From assembly GCA_037389465.1 (NCBI GenBank), contig JAZARR010000154.1, forward strand, positions 4,774,001-4,838,000: a DNA stretch of 64,000 bases. The letters are read 5' to 3'. Positions within the stretch are counted from its first letter, which is position 1, and each line of letters begins with the position of its first letter. This document shows, piece by piece, positions 15,640 to 28,600 of the stretch. The position numbers were made by a program, and so were the translations under genes. The notes below the pieces were generated by a model, which worked only from the letters and a program-made list of their open reading frames with translations, did not search any database and was not told the origin of the DNA. The DNA is from Baylisascaris procyonis (taxonomy: Eukaryota; Nematoda; Chromadorea; Rhabditida; Ascarididae).

Positions 15640-18600
15640 TAATACTAATGCTAATTTCACTAATTTTCTTGTTGCTGCATTGCACTTCTTTAGTTAATTA
15701 AAACCTTTCATTACAACTATGAAGAAAGAATTATAATAGAGATGAGAGAAAGAACTTACAGTAAGTGCTCCGTTTGTGTTGTTAGGTCTCTTCCATGTAA
15801 TTACTACTACATTCGCTTCATCGACACTGATTTTCACGTTTCGAGGTGGCCCTCGAGGACCTGCCAAAAATGACAGCTCTCTTCAAAAAACTATGAAGCA
15901 ATCCGCATACGTTCAAAGTTCTCTTTTTTTCTTCAATTTGAAAATATATGAGAGTTATTCACCATCATCAAATGAGAGTAAGTGGCACCAAACTACCTAA
16001 ATCAAGGTCTTGCTTACAAGTAAGAAGTTATTGAAGCGAAAACTTTCTTATATTTTAAAAAATATATTAAAAAATAAAAAGTATTCCTTCGAGTAAAAAG
16101 TATTTTTACGAATGGATATTTCGATTTCTTACAATATCCAGAATGACATTTTTAGAATGTGCTAAGAAATATTCAGCAATAAATAAGGAAGCATGCTAAT
16201 TTATACAAATGAAAAGTGTAATGTAAAAATAGACCAATGGTGCAATAAACGGAAACCTTAAAAATTATTAAGAAGGGTAATAGGCGAACAGTTAGTGTTC
16301 TTTTCTAGCTCTTTAGAAGATCGGTTAATTTAAGAATGCATTTGGTAAATGAAATGACTAGAATAATTAGAAATTAGGGAAATATTTTAATGTTTGCTAT
16401 AGATTTTCTCATTTATGCATTTGTTCGTAAAAATCCTTCAAAGGAATGGGTCTATGAAAGCAACCAACCACCGGTAGGCGTTGAAAACTGTTTCGGTTCC
16501 GATAGAATACCCTCGCCAAATTCATTGACTGATGCCACTCGAAAATAGTAGGTGGATGCTGCGGCAATGTGTTCGTTGGTGAGCGTTAAACTGCTCACAT
16601 TGCTCTTCAACAACGTCCATTTGCGTATTGGCTTTGTCACTTCATCGCTTAGATAGACGTTATAGTGCTAAAAAAAATGATTTCAAAGTGTTATGATACA
16701 ATGAAATTTGAGACATCGTTCATTCGGGGGGACAGGTGATCGTCGCAGCATTATTAACCACCTAAACAATGATGCATCAATTGTTCACCTTTAAAGAAAT
16801 TGCGGCACTGCAACGCCATCATTTACATCACAGGTATTTTCATGGTATGTGAGCGCGGAGAGGAATGGAACGGAAGTGAAAGGGGAAGGAAGAAAAACTG
16901 GAGGTATGAAGAAATACTAGAGAACAATTATAGAATGATAAAATCTTCCATTCTTTCTTTCACCTCGCTGGAAGTTTGTCAAAAACGAATGTCGACGATA
17001 TAAATATTGCGAAATGAATGACAAATTAAGCGCAGTAGGCCATTCGAAAAGGTGCGATTGCGTTGTCACAGTAATGGCGCACTACGATCTAGAACTCGTA
17101 TATCACCCCGTTTTTGAATTTATTCTGTTTTCCTCGGAAGAAAAAATCCTGCCCATTTTCCAATTTCTTTCCCACAGCTCTTACAGCAATAGAGAAGATA
17201 TGGTTTTGATCGTATCGTATATCTTTGTAAAAATTCATGTGCGCCTCAGTAGGTAGGGAATTAAAAGAGGGAAATTACTTTGCAAAAAAGGCACTGTTCC
17301 TTAGGTACTGAAAAGCTATTCGTGAATATATTTCAAAAATGAGTTACCATGGATTGATAGCATTGCGAAATAACTCTTTTGCTATAGGTAAGTACGTCCT
17401 AATCGATAATACCTCATCGAGGTTCTTCTTGAATGCTTATGAAATTCTAAGCTTAATTAAAAATAAACTGCCTCTAGTATCATACTGGTTTATCTTTTAA
17501 CCATATCCCTTTGGTCTCTACCTGTAAATTCTTCCTAGTTGAATGTATCAGCAGGAAAATGTAACTAAGAAATAGGAATAGCGAAATATAAAGTCAATAA
17601 ATTATTGCCAGTTAATAAGCAAGATTTGAAAAGTAGAGTATTTTACTATACAAATGAGAAGGCACACACAACTTCGGCATCATTTGCCACCGGTGAATCC
17701 CATAGTAGAACTACACTGTCATTGTTGATTTGTTCCATACGAAGGTTAGTTGGAGCAAGACGAGATTCTAGAAAAAAATAATATATTCTAAGAATTAAAA
17801 ACATATTTTCATTGCAATCCGACACTGTTATGAAGTTTACTGGATTCACCCACAATTACCACTTGCTCGATTCCGAAGTGCATATTTCATCCAGGATTTA
17901 GGTAGTTTTGATAATAGAAAGTTTTTGATTATACTGTGATGGGGAGTTTTGGAATCCCTAGCCAACACAAAACTTTAAAACGAGTAAGTCAACTTACCGA
18001 AGGATTTCTGAAATTCAAAAGTGCACATCTTCGTAAGAGATTTTTTGATGTTGGAGATATCTGATTTTATTCGGAAATTGGCGAATTTCTGATCCAGGAA
18101 ATCCGACATTTTGTAGGTTGTTAAACAGCCACCCCCAATATTTTCAATGGATACCGACTCAAATATGAAAGCGGTATAGAATTATGCCTTAAAAGCTACT
18201 GAAAAATGACATCTCTGGTCAAACACAATATTTCTTGACGACTATGTCATTTCCTCGGCAAAAGATCACTGAGAAAACTTTCTAGAATTTGCTAACATAA
18301 AGTGTTGCATCAATAATATAAGGATATATATCAAGCAGCAATGTGATAACAATTATTTTTACCGCTTGGATGTATTAATTGCTAATTTTCCAAATTTGTT
18401 GGAAATATTTCATTCACATCGCTTCAAATTAGCTAAATCCTACATAAAGCGTGGCATCATACCAGGACATACAACCTTAGCTATATATTTTGCCGCCAGA
18501 AAACTTTCCATAAGACTTTTATGGACACAGCTCAAAAGAGGCAAACCTAAGGCATCAAATGTAAGCGAACGACAACACATTCGAACTGACGTAGATAGAT

Positions 18601-21600
18601 GCTTTGGCATGCTTCCGCATAAAATGAAAACGAACAATGAAGCTGGAAGATGTATGGAAAGTTGATGAGGATTGAGCTATACTTAATGAAATGAACAATT
18701 CAGTGAAATGCTTCTGAGAGTGAAAAAACTATTTGGGCGATAGCTGCGATCCCTGAGTGATTCATATTTATTTACTAAGAACTACCTATATTTGCAAATG
18801 AACAAGTGAAATCCTCTTACGACTTGATTCAACTAGGAAGTTCCTATTCGACGGCCAACCCCCTATGAAAATTAATTGAAACGGTATTTTATCTGCTTGC
18901 AATATCACTATTTGAAATATATAAAGAAATAAAATTGAGTGAAATAAAACATACTTGTATCATTTGAATCAATGCTCCTAACATCGACGAGCAATTTTGC
19001 TTCGTTGATCTCCAACGAGTTTTGACCTCGACATACTAGAAATTTGCTCGAATATGTTCGAGTGGTCATCTCATAACTTTCAATCGTATTCGGTGGAATA
19101 TTACGAAACGCCATTGCGATCGGCTCTTCCTTGAAAATCAAAATTTATCGTCGCAAAAATTATACAAATAGTTACTGAGGGAGAAAAAACTTTTTTTAGT
19201 ATTAATTGCTAAATGAAACAATAAGTTTGAAACGTAAATAGAAATGAGCATATCTTTAAAGAAGTGATAACGTAATGTCGACAATAGCCATTTCTAAATC
19301 CACTTTTCATTAAAATATATCCTGTGGTCATTATTGTTCAAAGTCAGGTATTTAGACATTTCGCATTATATTTTTTATACATATACCAACTGGGAAATAA
19401 ACCGATGACTGGCCATTTATATTTTATCATGGAAAGTTTTGTTTGACATTAGAACAAACTTATAAAACTCAAAAATTGTCAAAATCTTTACATCGTTTAT
19501 TAGCCGAATCAATAATTTTTCTTAGTGCGTAGGCTGATACAGAAATTTGCTAAAAAGAATGATTACATCGGGAATCAACGTCATCTCGACGAACATTCAT
19601 TTCTTTGTTCGCTAAGGAAGCGTAACTTCAAATACAAAATGATCCATCTCCAAGCATAAGTTATCAAGAACTTATAGCAAAGAAGAGCATTCTGAAAAAG
19701 AACATACATGTTTTTGCTGATCATCGCTCCAGTAAAAGGAAACATGTGGTGGAGGACGACCCTCGACGATACACTTGAATTCGATATCTTCACCAGGTTC
19801 AACTAACAATCCATTCATCGCGCTTGTGTTTACTGTTGGATTCAGCAAAACAATTTGAGTTTTAAGTGGCAATTCTGCAAAAAGAATTTTGTTTTATTTT
19901 GTAAGAGCCTCTTGAAATAATGACAGAAACTAATATGAGCCTCAAGTTATTCATAAAAACCGTTTTTTTGGCAGCCAGGGGAAAGGGCTTGAAGGAGAGC
20001 TGTGTTTTAGCACTCCTCCAACATAAACGGACAATACCGTCTAGTTATAGCACTGGAGTTTGGCACATGACATGGAAAGCATGAAATTGAAGTCTTTGAT
20101 GTAGAAATTTCTCTTGAAACTAATCTACCAGACGTCTGCCGGCCAATTTTATTTGTATATTTAACTAGCTTTCAATCAACTACGATGCTATCAAGTGTAC
20201 TAATTAGCATATCTGAATATTAAAAAAACTTATTTTAATGATCACTGATCTAATCGGCACTACGGCACACATATCCGTATGTTTTGTATGATTCCAATTC
20301 AAACATCCATATATTTAATCGCCCATCATTTCTAACCTACCCTGTCAGTATTACACAATCCGATCTAACTGATTCAATTCATCAATAAAAATTCATATAA
20401 ACGACGAATTTTTCCGACCTGTTACTGAGGGTGTTGCAGCGATCACTTCAGAAATGATGCCAGGTCCTCGATCCGATGCCGATTGTACTCTAACGAACAA
20501 CTTCTCGGCTTGCGTGTCTGGATGTATGAGTGTCCGAGTTTTATTAGCATCCAAAACGACTTGATTCCAATCAGCTAGCTCCAGTTGCTCATTTGTTGAC
20601 CAATAAACTATATATTTCTGCAATAAAGAAGCTTTTGTCGAAGGAAGATATAAGCAGCAAAGCCTCTTAGCAGCTGCTAGTGTTGCACAAAACTTTCAGC
20701 CTTCACCATTCTCGATCGCTCTTAAAACTTTGTAAAGCTAACTTTACTGCTTACAGCATATCAGTTGCGTTTTCTATGATTCTACTGGTAGCAATATTCT
20801 CTGAGAGTTCGTAGCTAACTGAACTCCGATGAAGAATAGAACAAAGAGTACGATGACTGTTGTCTAGGTGCATTCCCAACTCATAGCATGCGCTGTTTGA
20901 GCGCCTTTTCGGTGATCTTATGAGCTTACCCCTCAGATGTTGATTAAAACGTTGAAATTTTCCATAATTTATTTCATAAATATATGCGTTATAAAAGAAA
21001 TAAGACGGATTCGAAAATATTCCTTTATGACAGCGTTTTTTTTTTTTTTTCAACTAATCTATTGATAATGTTATGGGAGATGCTTGCTTACATACGCTAT
21101 CCATTCGTTGACGGATGCGAAAAAATAAACTCCAAGAAGAGTTAAAAGGCAGATATCATTTTGAATAGCTTTATAGCCGAGTTGTTTGCCATTTTTGAGA
21201 TTCTTTCTTTTAAAATATTCATCTTTTCTCATTTCTCTATTATTTTTATTCACAATTTATTTGTTTTTGAGAGGAAAACTGCAATTTTCATAGAGTTTCT
21301 TCGTTTTCTATATCTTGCTAAGCTCATGCTGCATAATGAATTACATACGCTAATGTTTATGCTAAATGGCTCTCTTAGCAAATGAAATGTCTCTTTATAA
21401 AATAAAGCTGCTAAATGCGACTGTTTCGCTTCGTTTCTTTCGTATTTGCCAATACTAGGCGCTGCAGAATAGACCATAGTGTCAGTGCCAATTTTCTGAC
21501 GGGTTTTTATCGGGTATCTGGTTCTCAGTGTTAAATTTTTGCTGGATTTTTCGAAGTTGAACGAATGTTTACCTGAATCACTCCATTGAGCCTAGAAGGC

Positions 21601-24600
21601 GGGTTCCAGGAGACGTGCAGTCCAAGAGGATCGGAAGTGGCAGCAATATCTGTAGGCGCACTACCAGGCCCAAGAATTTGAACCTCGACTGATGCTCGAG
21701 CAGAACCGACACTGTTGCTTCCGATGCAAGTGAACACCTCCGTTCGAATCCTAATTAATAAAAATGGAAACTTTATTGAATCATTAAGAGTCATTTTCAA
21801 CGAATTGTGATATTTTGTAAATTTCGATATGTTTCCCTGTCATAACTTTTTTTTTCATTTCACCAATTTGTCAACTCATTGAAGAAAATTTTATTCACGA
21901 GGATTTTTCTTTGCCCTTTAACCTCAAACGCACTGTTTTTTGTTTCTTTTTTAAGTGGAGCTCAGTGATGAATTCTCTAACAATAAGAACTGATGAAGCG
22001 ATTCTACGATTTAAACTAAATCCCCTTTTGTCATATGATTTTATGACGCCCCTAATAAGTGAAAAAATGTTTTCCGGAGTCGTTACCTGGATGGCACGAG
22101 GATCTCCGAGGTAGTTGTAAGGTCATCGATATGATCTTGCATGGTAAATTCACTGATGCTGTCAGCCAAAGGATGTCCGTCAATAATCCAGCTGATCGAT
22201 GGGGGTGGATCACCAACCGCTTCACACTTCACTTTAAACCCTTTCACCAACGAAGGATCCATTTTCATGATCGGTGGACCAATAATAGATACGGTTGGTG
22301 ATTGCGCTAGAAAGAAATGAATATGCCCAAATATTACACATATCAGAGGGGATTTGTAAAGAACTCCCCTAATATTTAGAAAAATACTTATTCACTAATT
22401 CTTCCATAGCATCCAGAGATTAAAGGTAAAAATATGAAATCTATAGCCTGAAACGCTCTGTATTTCACCCCTCTATGCACAAAAATTTTTGATGAAAGTC
22501 TATTGATGGAAAGGTTTCGTCTGCATGAATTCTTGCTGACTTATTAAAAGAATATAGATGGCTCATAGAGGAATGGCCATCAACCTAAGAGAGGCATGAA
22601 TTGACGGAACATTCGAATATCTTTATTAGAACTTTCCCAGCTAGCGAGGAAAAAAGAACGCAATAGTGCTGAACATTTCAAAAAGTAAATTTTCTATTAG
22701 CAAATCGATTGCTCATTTAATTCCAACCGAAATGTTTCAGGTGGATTTCCGCATAAATTTATTTATTTGATTTATTAAAAATTCACTATTTTCCTCATTC
22801 ACTTTGTTAAGCATTCAATCGACGACTACAAAAAGATCCTATTAAATATTCTATTTTTTAATGGGGCGTTTATTGCCATACTTTATACTAAAGAGTGACT
22901 AGAATGAAATTCAAAAGGGAACCTCCGGTGGACGTTTCAAAGAAGATCGTATTAGATACTGCGCCTCGTGATCTTCCATCAGTGAAAACTCGAAGCGCAT
23001 AGCGCGTATTCGGTAGAACATAAGCGTTAGAGAATGACTTCGAGATTCGCTTGCTCTCATCTGTAATACCGTCCACCAAAAAATTAAACGATTTCCAAAC
23101 GGCATCCGCAGAAGTCGGATCATCAGCCGTAAATTCCACAGTATACTCCTGAAATATGGTTTTCTTAAAAGTTACCAACGGTATTTTAATTGAAAGAAGT
23201 TTAGAGTGAACACTACTTAAATTCCTTTCATTGAAAAAAATTCCATCAAAGCTATAGGTGGAAAAGAGACGCTGAAAGAGCAGAACGGATGCTATTTTAA
23301 ACTACCGTAAATATTGCATAATTAAAGATATTGCTAGAAACTTTCATAAAGAGCGATAATTTTCTTCGAAGAGACAACGTTATGAAAAATTTTCCAACAA
23401 CCTTCACTATTACTACCTTTGTGCAAACATTGAAATAAGGTGGATAGACTAATACAAATAAATAGATGAGACATGTTCATGAGTTCATATCTCGACAGAA
23501 TGGAGGAAGTTAGGGCTCAAGAAATACAGCTTTAAAAAAAAATTTTTTTCAGCTGAAGCTTAAGAATTTGTAATTGTTTTTACTTTAAATCAGAAATATT
23601 TTCCAGAACACCCCGAAAAATTGGAAAACAATATACTTACCTATTGAACAAAATGGATACCATTTCCGCTGTTTCACTCATAATCACCTTGCTAGCATTC
23701 CATTTCAATTTTTCAGTCTTATGAAGAATACATGAGTGTACTCACATTCATATATTTTGATTGAGCGCTCGAATTCGATGGATTAATTACCGCATCGAAA
23801 TAAACCGTGAAACTGTTACTTGGAGCTAATACAACATTGACATTCGATGGTGCCAGCGGTACTGTAAATAAATACTGCTAAGCGGATCGGATATATAGGC
23901 AATATACCAAAATATTGCCGAAGCAATTTAAGCAATAGTGCAAAGCAAATTTGCTAAAGTAGATTATGGTGACACCGTGCCTATCTATATGTGTATTTGC
24001 GTGTATGTATGATGCGTATCTGTGTGCCAATCCACTAGATTCAATTTAGTAAACACTAAAATTACAGTTGCAAAACTTGTTGAAAAAAAATGTATACAAT
24101 AAGATGACGCCCTATACCATGTTTCATGTCAACCGGTCAATATCGAAAGAAATTACAGACATTTGAAGACGGAAAAAATTTGTTCACATTTTACATTGGC
24201 AGAATCACAAAAGGAAACAAATGTTTTGAGGGGTTTTATGTGCTTTCTCGCATAAATTCAAACAATAACGCCTTATTTCATACTTCTGTTATTTGTTATT
24301 TATTTATGAAATCGGTTGATCAAGAGAAAAAAATGCAAAAAGCACATATCTGCCAGCTTCTTGGACGTCTTATCAGCAAATTATTGCGAAAAACTCTATG
24401 ATTATATGAGAGGAAATGTGTCAATTTGCGATCGCACCAGCCGAGATTACAACAGTCCAACAATTCATAATATTTGCTATCCCTAACTAAGAAGCAAAAT
24501 TAGGCGATATTTGAGCCCGAGCAAGTTTCAGCAAGTTCTATGATAATACCTGAAGTTCCGGTATGGAATCCGAGCACTTCACTCGGTTCACTCTCTCCAT

Positions 24601-25651
24601 CCGCCGTACTGACGGTCACCCGTAGTTTATAGTTTGTGTTTGGTTGTAGATGCAATGTCTCGTAGCTCATCTTTAGCGTATAGCTTCGATCGGATGTCTT
24701 CACGTCAATCTGTTGCCAATCGGCAAAAGAATCGTCGCTCATATCACCATCTTGTGTAAAATAGATTTTGTAACCCTTAAAATAAAATATTCAAATTACA
24801 TTATTTCAACAGAGAATGGATGATAGCTATTATTGAAAAGCTGGCTATGATGACTGTCATAGATAGAAAAGGTTTGGATTAATCCACTCCTCCAATTTTC
24901 TCACCTTCCTCTTCCAACTAATGTCAATCACCTTTCTCTTACCTGCTAATGTAAACCAACTTTCCTCACTCTCCTAATACAAGTAGCTACAGCAGTAGCA
25001 AGATGGCGATATGTTCACCAATAGCAGCACAACGATAAGATGTTCACAGGTTTCGTTTAAATGATTTGCTATAGAATGAAGACTGAAAACTGTTGAAAGC
25101 TATATTGCCTGATGGTGAAGACAGCGGTCTCGAAATATAAATAGATTCATTGACACTGATAAATATTTACTATTTAATATTTATAAATGCGCCAATAATT
25201 GCTTTCTTTTTCTGATTCAAAAAATTGAATAAGAAATTCAAATTGAAAAACAGCATTGATCAGATCCACTCGACGACGTCATTATATCCTACAACAATAA
25301 AACAATGCTAATGAGTGAAAACGATTAAGCATTAACCGTAATATCATTGCCACCACTCGATACACTCATCGAAATGTGAACTGCATTGGTTTTATCGACT
25401 TCTACGGATGCCGTAACTGGAGTTATCCTTGAGGATGTATCTAAAAAAGTATTTCGATTGATGAGAACAATGGCAGAATTTTTCCCATTAGCTGTTTGGT
25501 TGCCAAAATATCCCACAAAGTTCACTATTTCAATGTTTTTTCCTTAGAACTCTTCATAATTTCCAACTATTTTTTGGGACTAACCCATTGTTGAGTTCTT
25601 ACCAACGAGGGATGCTAATGAACTGAAAGCAAATAATATCAATACGAACAT
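512..25651 (-). CDS. giant signal-peptide Ig/fibronectin-III protein, 5' portion (29 exons)
   Basis: Twenty-nine exons read in one frame and give 1,432 residues with no stop. Exon 1 starts at 25651 with a hydrophobic signal peptide (MFVLILFAFSSLASLV). Domains follow as FN3-FN3-Ig-FN3-Ig-FN3, repeated, then FN3-FN3. All four Ig domains keep both disulphide cysteines and the core Trp (for example FKVKC, SWIIDG, VFTCIGSN). FN3 halves show a W in strand B, a Y.IY start after a mid-domain intron, and TxYxLRV near strand F. Donors are mostly GTAAG/GTATG/GTGAG. No transmembrane segment, kinase or phosphatase domain appears in the window, but the 3' end is missing past position 1, so the final class is unknown. 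A DIG-1/mesocentin-type adhesion protein is my best guess (roughly 0.4); LAR-type phosphatase receptors and sidekick-like proteins also mix Ig and FN3, but not in this order. Confidence 0.92.
3545..15860 (-). CDS. Ig/FN3 protein, super-repeat block 2 (residues 653-1288)
   Basis: Exons: 15860-15760 and 15320-15095 (FN3-5), 14064-13958, 13664-13578 and 13218-13080 (FN3-6), 9248-9038 (Ig-3), 8076-7944 (end of Ig-3, start of FN3-7), 7496-7428 and 6505-6307 (FN3-7), 5699-5593 and 4989-4767 (Ig-4), 4550-4450 and 3749-3545 (FN3-8). Domain order and intron phases match block 1, and sequence pairs fit position by position: STYYLRMTASNAHGEGILSE in FN3-8 against STYYFRVASVNEFGEGILSE in FN3-4, and VEPGTEVRFHC in Ig-4 against VEPGEDIEFKC in Ig-2. 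Two extra introns are present (inside FN3-6 and near the start of FN3-7). Confidence 0.85.
5795..5870. repeat. tandem duplication, 2 x 38 bp
   Basis: A 38-bp unit beginning TGTATCTTAAACTATAATTT occurs twice head to tail (5795-5832 and 5833-5870) and looks essentially identical. It lies in the intron between the FN3-7 and Ig-4 exons. Confidence 0.93.
9249..13079. other. 3.8 kb intron between FN3-6 and Ig-3
   Basis: This is the longest intron found in the Ig/FN3 gene. It is AT-rich with no convincing exon on either strand. It holds a 114-bp tandem duplication (11993-12220) and an AT-rich patch near 9400-9490 with repeated TTACATTTAT/TTAATAAAAG words. Confidence 0.7.
11993..12220. repeat. tandem duplication, 2 x 114 bp
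   Basis: Positions 11993-12106 and 12107-12220 are head-to-tail copies with only about three substitutions (GGTGGCG/GGTGACG, GATTCAC/GATTCGC, ATTGG/ATTAG). It is a recent intronic duplication with no coding potential. Confidence 0.95.
15579..15637. repeat. (TA)n microsatellite
   Basis: About 58 bp of TA dinucleotides in the intron between the two halves of FN3-5. Confidence 0.95.
16469..25651 (-). CDS. Ig/FN3 protein, super-repeat block 1 (residues 1-652)
   Basis: Exons: 25651-25603 (signal peptide), 25440-25337 and 24775-24550 (FN3-1), 23861-23746 and 23148-22923 (FN3-2), 22306-22087 (Ig-1), 21750-21573 (end of Ig-1, start of FN3-3), 20617-20419 (FN3-3), 19874-19708 and 19129-18955 (Ig-2), 17767-17670 and 16667-16469 (FN3-4). 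Residues 17-652 form the block. Each domain is entered through a phase-1 intron, except FN3-3, which is fused to Ig-1. Each FN3 has a phase-0 intron just before the Y.IY strand; Ig-1 is cut in phase 2 and Ig-2 in phase 0. The donor of exon 2 (GTTAAT) and that of 22923 (GTTCCC) are weak but fix the frame. Confidence 0.85.
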
Positions 25652-28600
25652 TACACTGCGTAGGATTTCAAGTAATTTGCGGAGAGATGTTAACCACTAA
25701 GAGGCTTTTTTGTGAGGAAAATTTTGCAAAAGAAAATCTGCCAGTTGAATTGAAATAAGACTTGATATTAATACTGAACTAAGGTTTAAGTAGATATTCG
25801 CATCAAAAGATCAAGTAAAAACGAATTGCTAAGATTTAAACATATTTTTTCTAGACCCCCAAGAAAACGAGCGGAGACGACTCGAACCACATAAGTCTTT
25901 CTCCCACGTTAGTGAATAGTGCTGAACGCAGTAATGTCATCGACAAACGAATAGAAGATATGGTTCGATATGGTTACTTTGCTGTAAACAAACGAGATCA
26001 AAAAACGACTAACCCCTGTAAGATGTGCTCAATGATACGTTCACACTCCATACAAGGAAGAACGTTAATTTCAAAAGTATAAAATTTCGTTTCATGCCTG
26101 TAAACAATGAAAACCATTCATTGCATATATAAAATAGTTGCTTAAAGAAAACGAAATGCGATCTCTCCATTTCTAGCATCCAATAACTATATGAAAAAGC
26201 ATCACTTTTGAATTGAGGCACACGGGTGTCAATCAAAGCGGATGTTCAAAGATTATTGATGATCGGTTCTATATGAAGTGTCAGATGAACGCTCCGATGT
26301 TCAGCTGTTACAGCAAAAGATGAAGCAATTAGCGCATTGATCTCTACGCTACATAATCATATATGCATATAGCCGAATGGTTGGTAACGCAGAGCTAGAG
26401 TATGAGCTATACTGTCTATCTGCATCATCAGCGTTGGCACTTTAAAATAGGCGTTGAAAGCGTGAAAGAAAATAAAATACTATGAATTATTATGCGTATT
26501 TTATTAGCTTTCCTAGAAAATGCATCATATATGAGGAAAGACACCACAATACAGTCGACATCACAGTGAGGAATTCGTATAAATATTCTAATATACTTTA
26601 AAAGTGTGACTAAACTGTATGCTAATTATAAAAACATTTTCTAGAATAAAATTGTCCTATATCATATCGTAAATAACTGTTATAAAAAATCATCATTGAC
26701 AGGAACGCAGTGTAAAATTAATTTCTACAACTCGTATAGATAAAACGAGCAATACAATGTGTGCCGAACACCGAAAAGAATACAATGTTTCACTGCACTT
26801 GGCCAAACCCGTTAGCTGCCTTTGCAGATGTCACGACTCACTGAGGTTTCGCCAGTGGCCACACAAATCCTCCTTGTCTTGTTGAACTTGATGCAACATC
26901 ATCAAGAACGATATGTCAAGTGACCAGTGATATGTACCCATACGAAAGAGCTAAGCAACATAGTGACACGAGGAGCAATCGACCGAACACAAACCGCAAA
27001 ATGTGTGAAGTGGCGAAACAATATCGGTATTCACTATATATATCTGATGTATTATCTGTGATGCACATAGAATTTGCTCTATTCTTGATGTGCCTCTCTA
27101 CAGTTGTTGATCAACCGCTAACCATTCACCATCTTTGTTTCGCAATTGCAATAACCCTGAGGCGACCCACCATTGCCTGCTTTTTGCCCACCAATGCGAC
27201 TGATGCCGCTCTAACTATTGCTAGTAGCGTTCAGTTTGAATTTCGATTGATCACAAGATTAACTCCTTGATCATTGGTCAAGATCATTGCTCAATCGTGC
27301 TCAAAAAACTATTGGTCTTAAATTATCTACTCTCTTCGTATTGACCTCAAAAATAGGCTCTTTTTAAATATCGGTTATGTAAATTAGTCTACACTGCAAT
27401 ATCAATGCATGCTCTATTTTTTCGCGCTAAATCTGCTCACCTATACTATACAATATTTTGTTTACAAAAATCTATATAGTGTTAGAGTATCGCGTAGCAA
27501 GATATAGAATACCAAAGCATAGAGTAATACAGCATTACATGTGAAATTTTTAACGAGTTTAGAGGAAAAAAGAGTATAGGCAAACAAAATAAAGCCGACG
27601 AAGACGGAATTTAGAGACTCGAGTCCAAGCTCCTTTTTCAACGATTTTCACTCATTTCGAATCGTACATTTGCGAACTACTCTGGAGACTTTAAAACATA
27701 AAAACTCAGAGATATTGTCTCAGCTCGTTATACGCATGAGTACGACCTAATGCATAAGAAAATTTCAGTCTTAGCAGCTTTCATGACACTGTTCCAACGA
27801 TTGGATTTCATTTAGAAGGAGATTATTCGCGACAAAAATTTAATGATGCAAAATCATTTTTGATTAGACTATGCAGCGGATTTTTAACCGCATATTTCTT
27901 CTGGCTCAACGATAGATTGATGCATATATGTACAGAAAAAACATACATTTCCAAGAGATAAAATGAAAGCATTCAACACTCTCTTAGAAACATTGAAAGT
28001 GAATTGAATTCTTGTCTAATTGCATTCTCTAAATTGTAAAAAATATGTCGGCAATTTTATGGTCAAATTTTTAAGTAAAACGAAACTACTGGGCATACAC
28101 ATATGTACGTATATGAACCCTCGTAGCACTTTTCAAAATCAAGCAAAACGCAATATTGTCATTATTGAACTGCTCATCAACGCAAAGCTATCGTCGGGCA
28201 ATCGCTTCGATTTCTGTGTTTAGCAACAACGCAAAACAACTTATGTCATTTTGGTTTAATAAACAAGTTGAAGAGTATGTCAGATAAATTAGCAGCAGGT
28301 GTTCTTCTATTTCCCACTCACCTAAGCAATCATCTTTACAGGTTGCCAATAAAAAGTAGAATATGCAAAACAATGCCTCCATACTGAAACCCTAAGAATA
28401 TGCTATAAAAGCCGTTGCTTTGCAACTCGAATTGCGTAAATTGAAAATCTAATCGGCATAAAATGCCATAACAGTTTTTTCACTTTCAAATATCTCTAAT
28501 TTTTCACAAAAATTGAAGGATGGATGTGGCAATAATGATATAGATAGTGTTTCTATGATGCATATTACAACCACTAAATTCTACTTTGAGTGGCTCTTAA

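Noticed and set aside
18366..18665. Plus ORF of 99 codons in an Ig/FN3 intron
   Set aside because: No in-frame ATG at its start, no splice context and no recognisable family; length is compatible with chance.
26920..27270. Plus ORF of 116 codons upstream of the Ig/FN3 gene
   Set aside because: Starts at GTG, has no domain, and the region is more likely regulatory.
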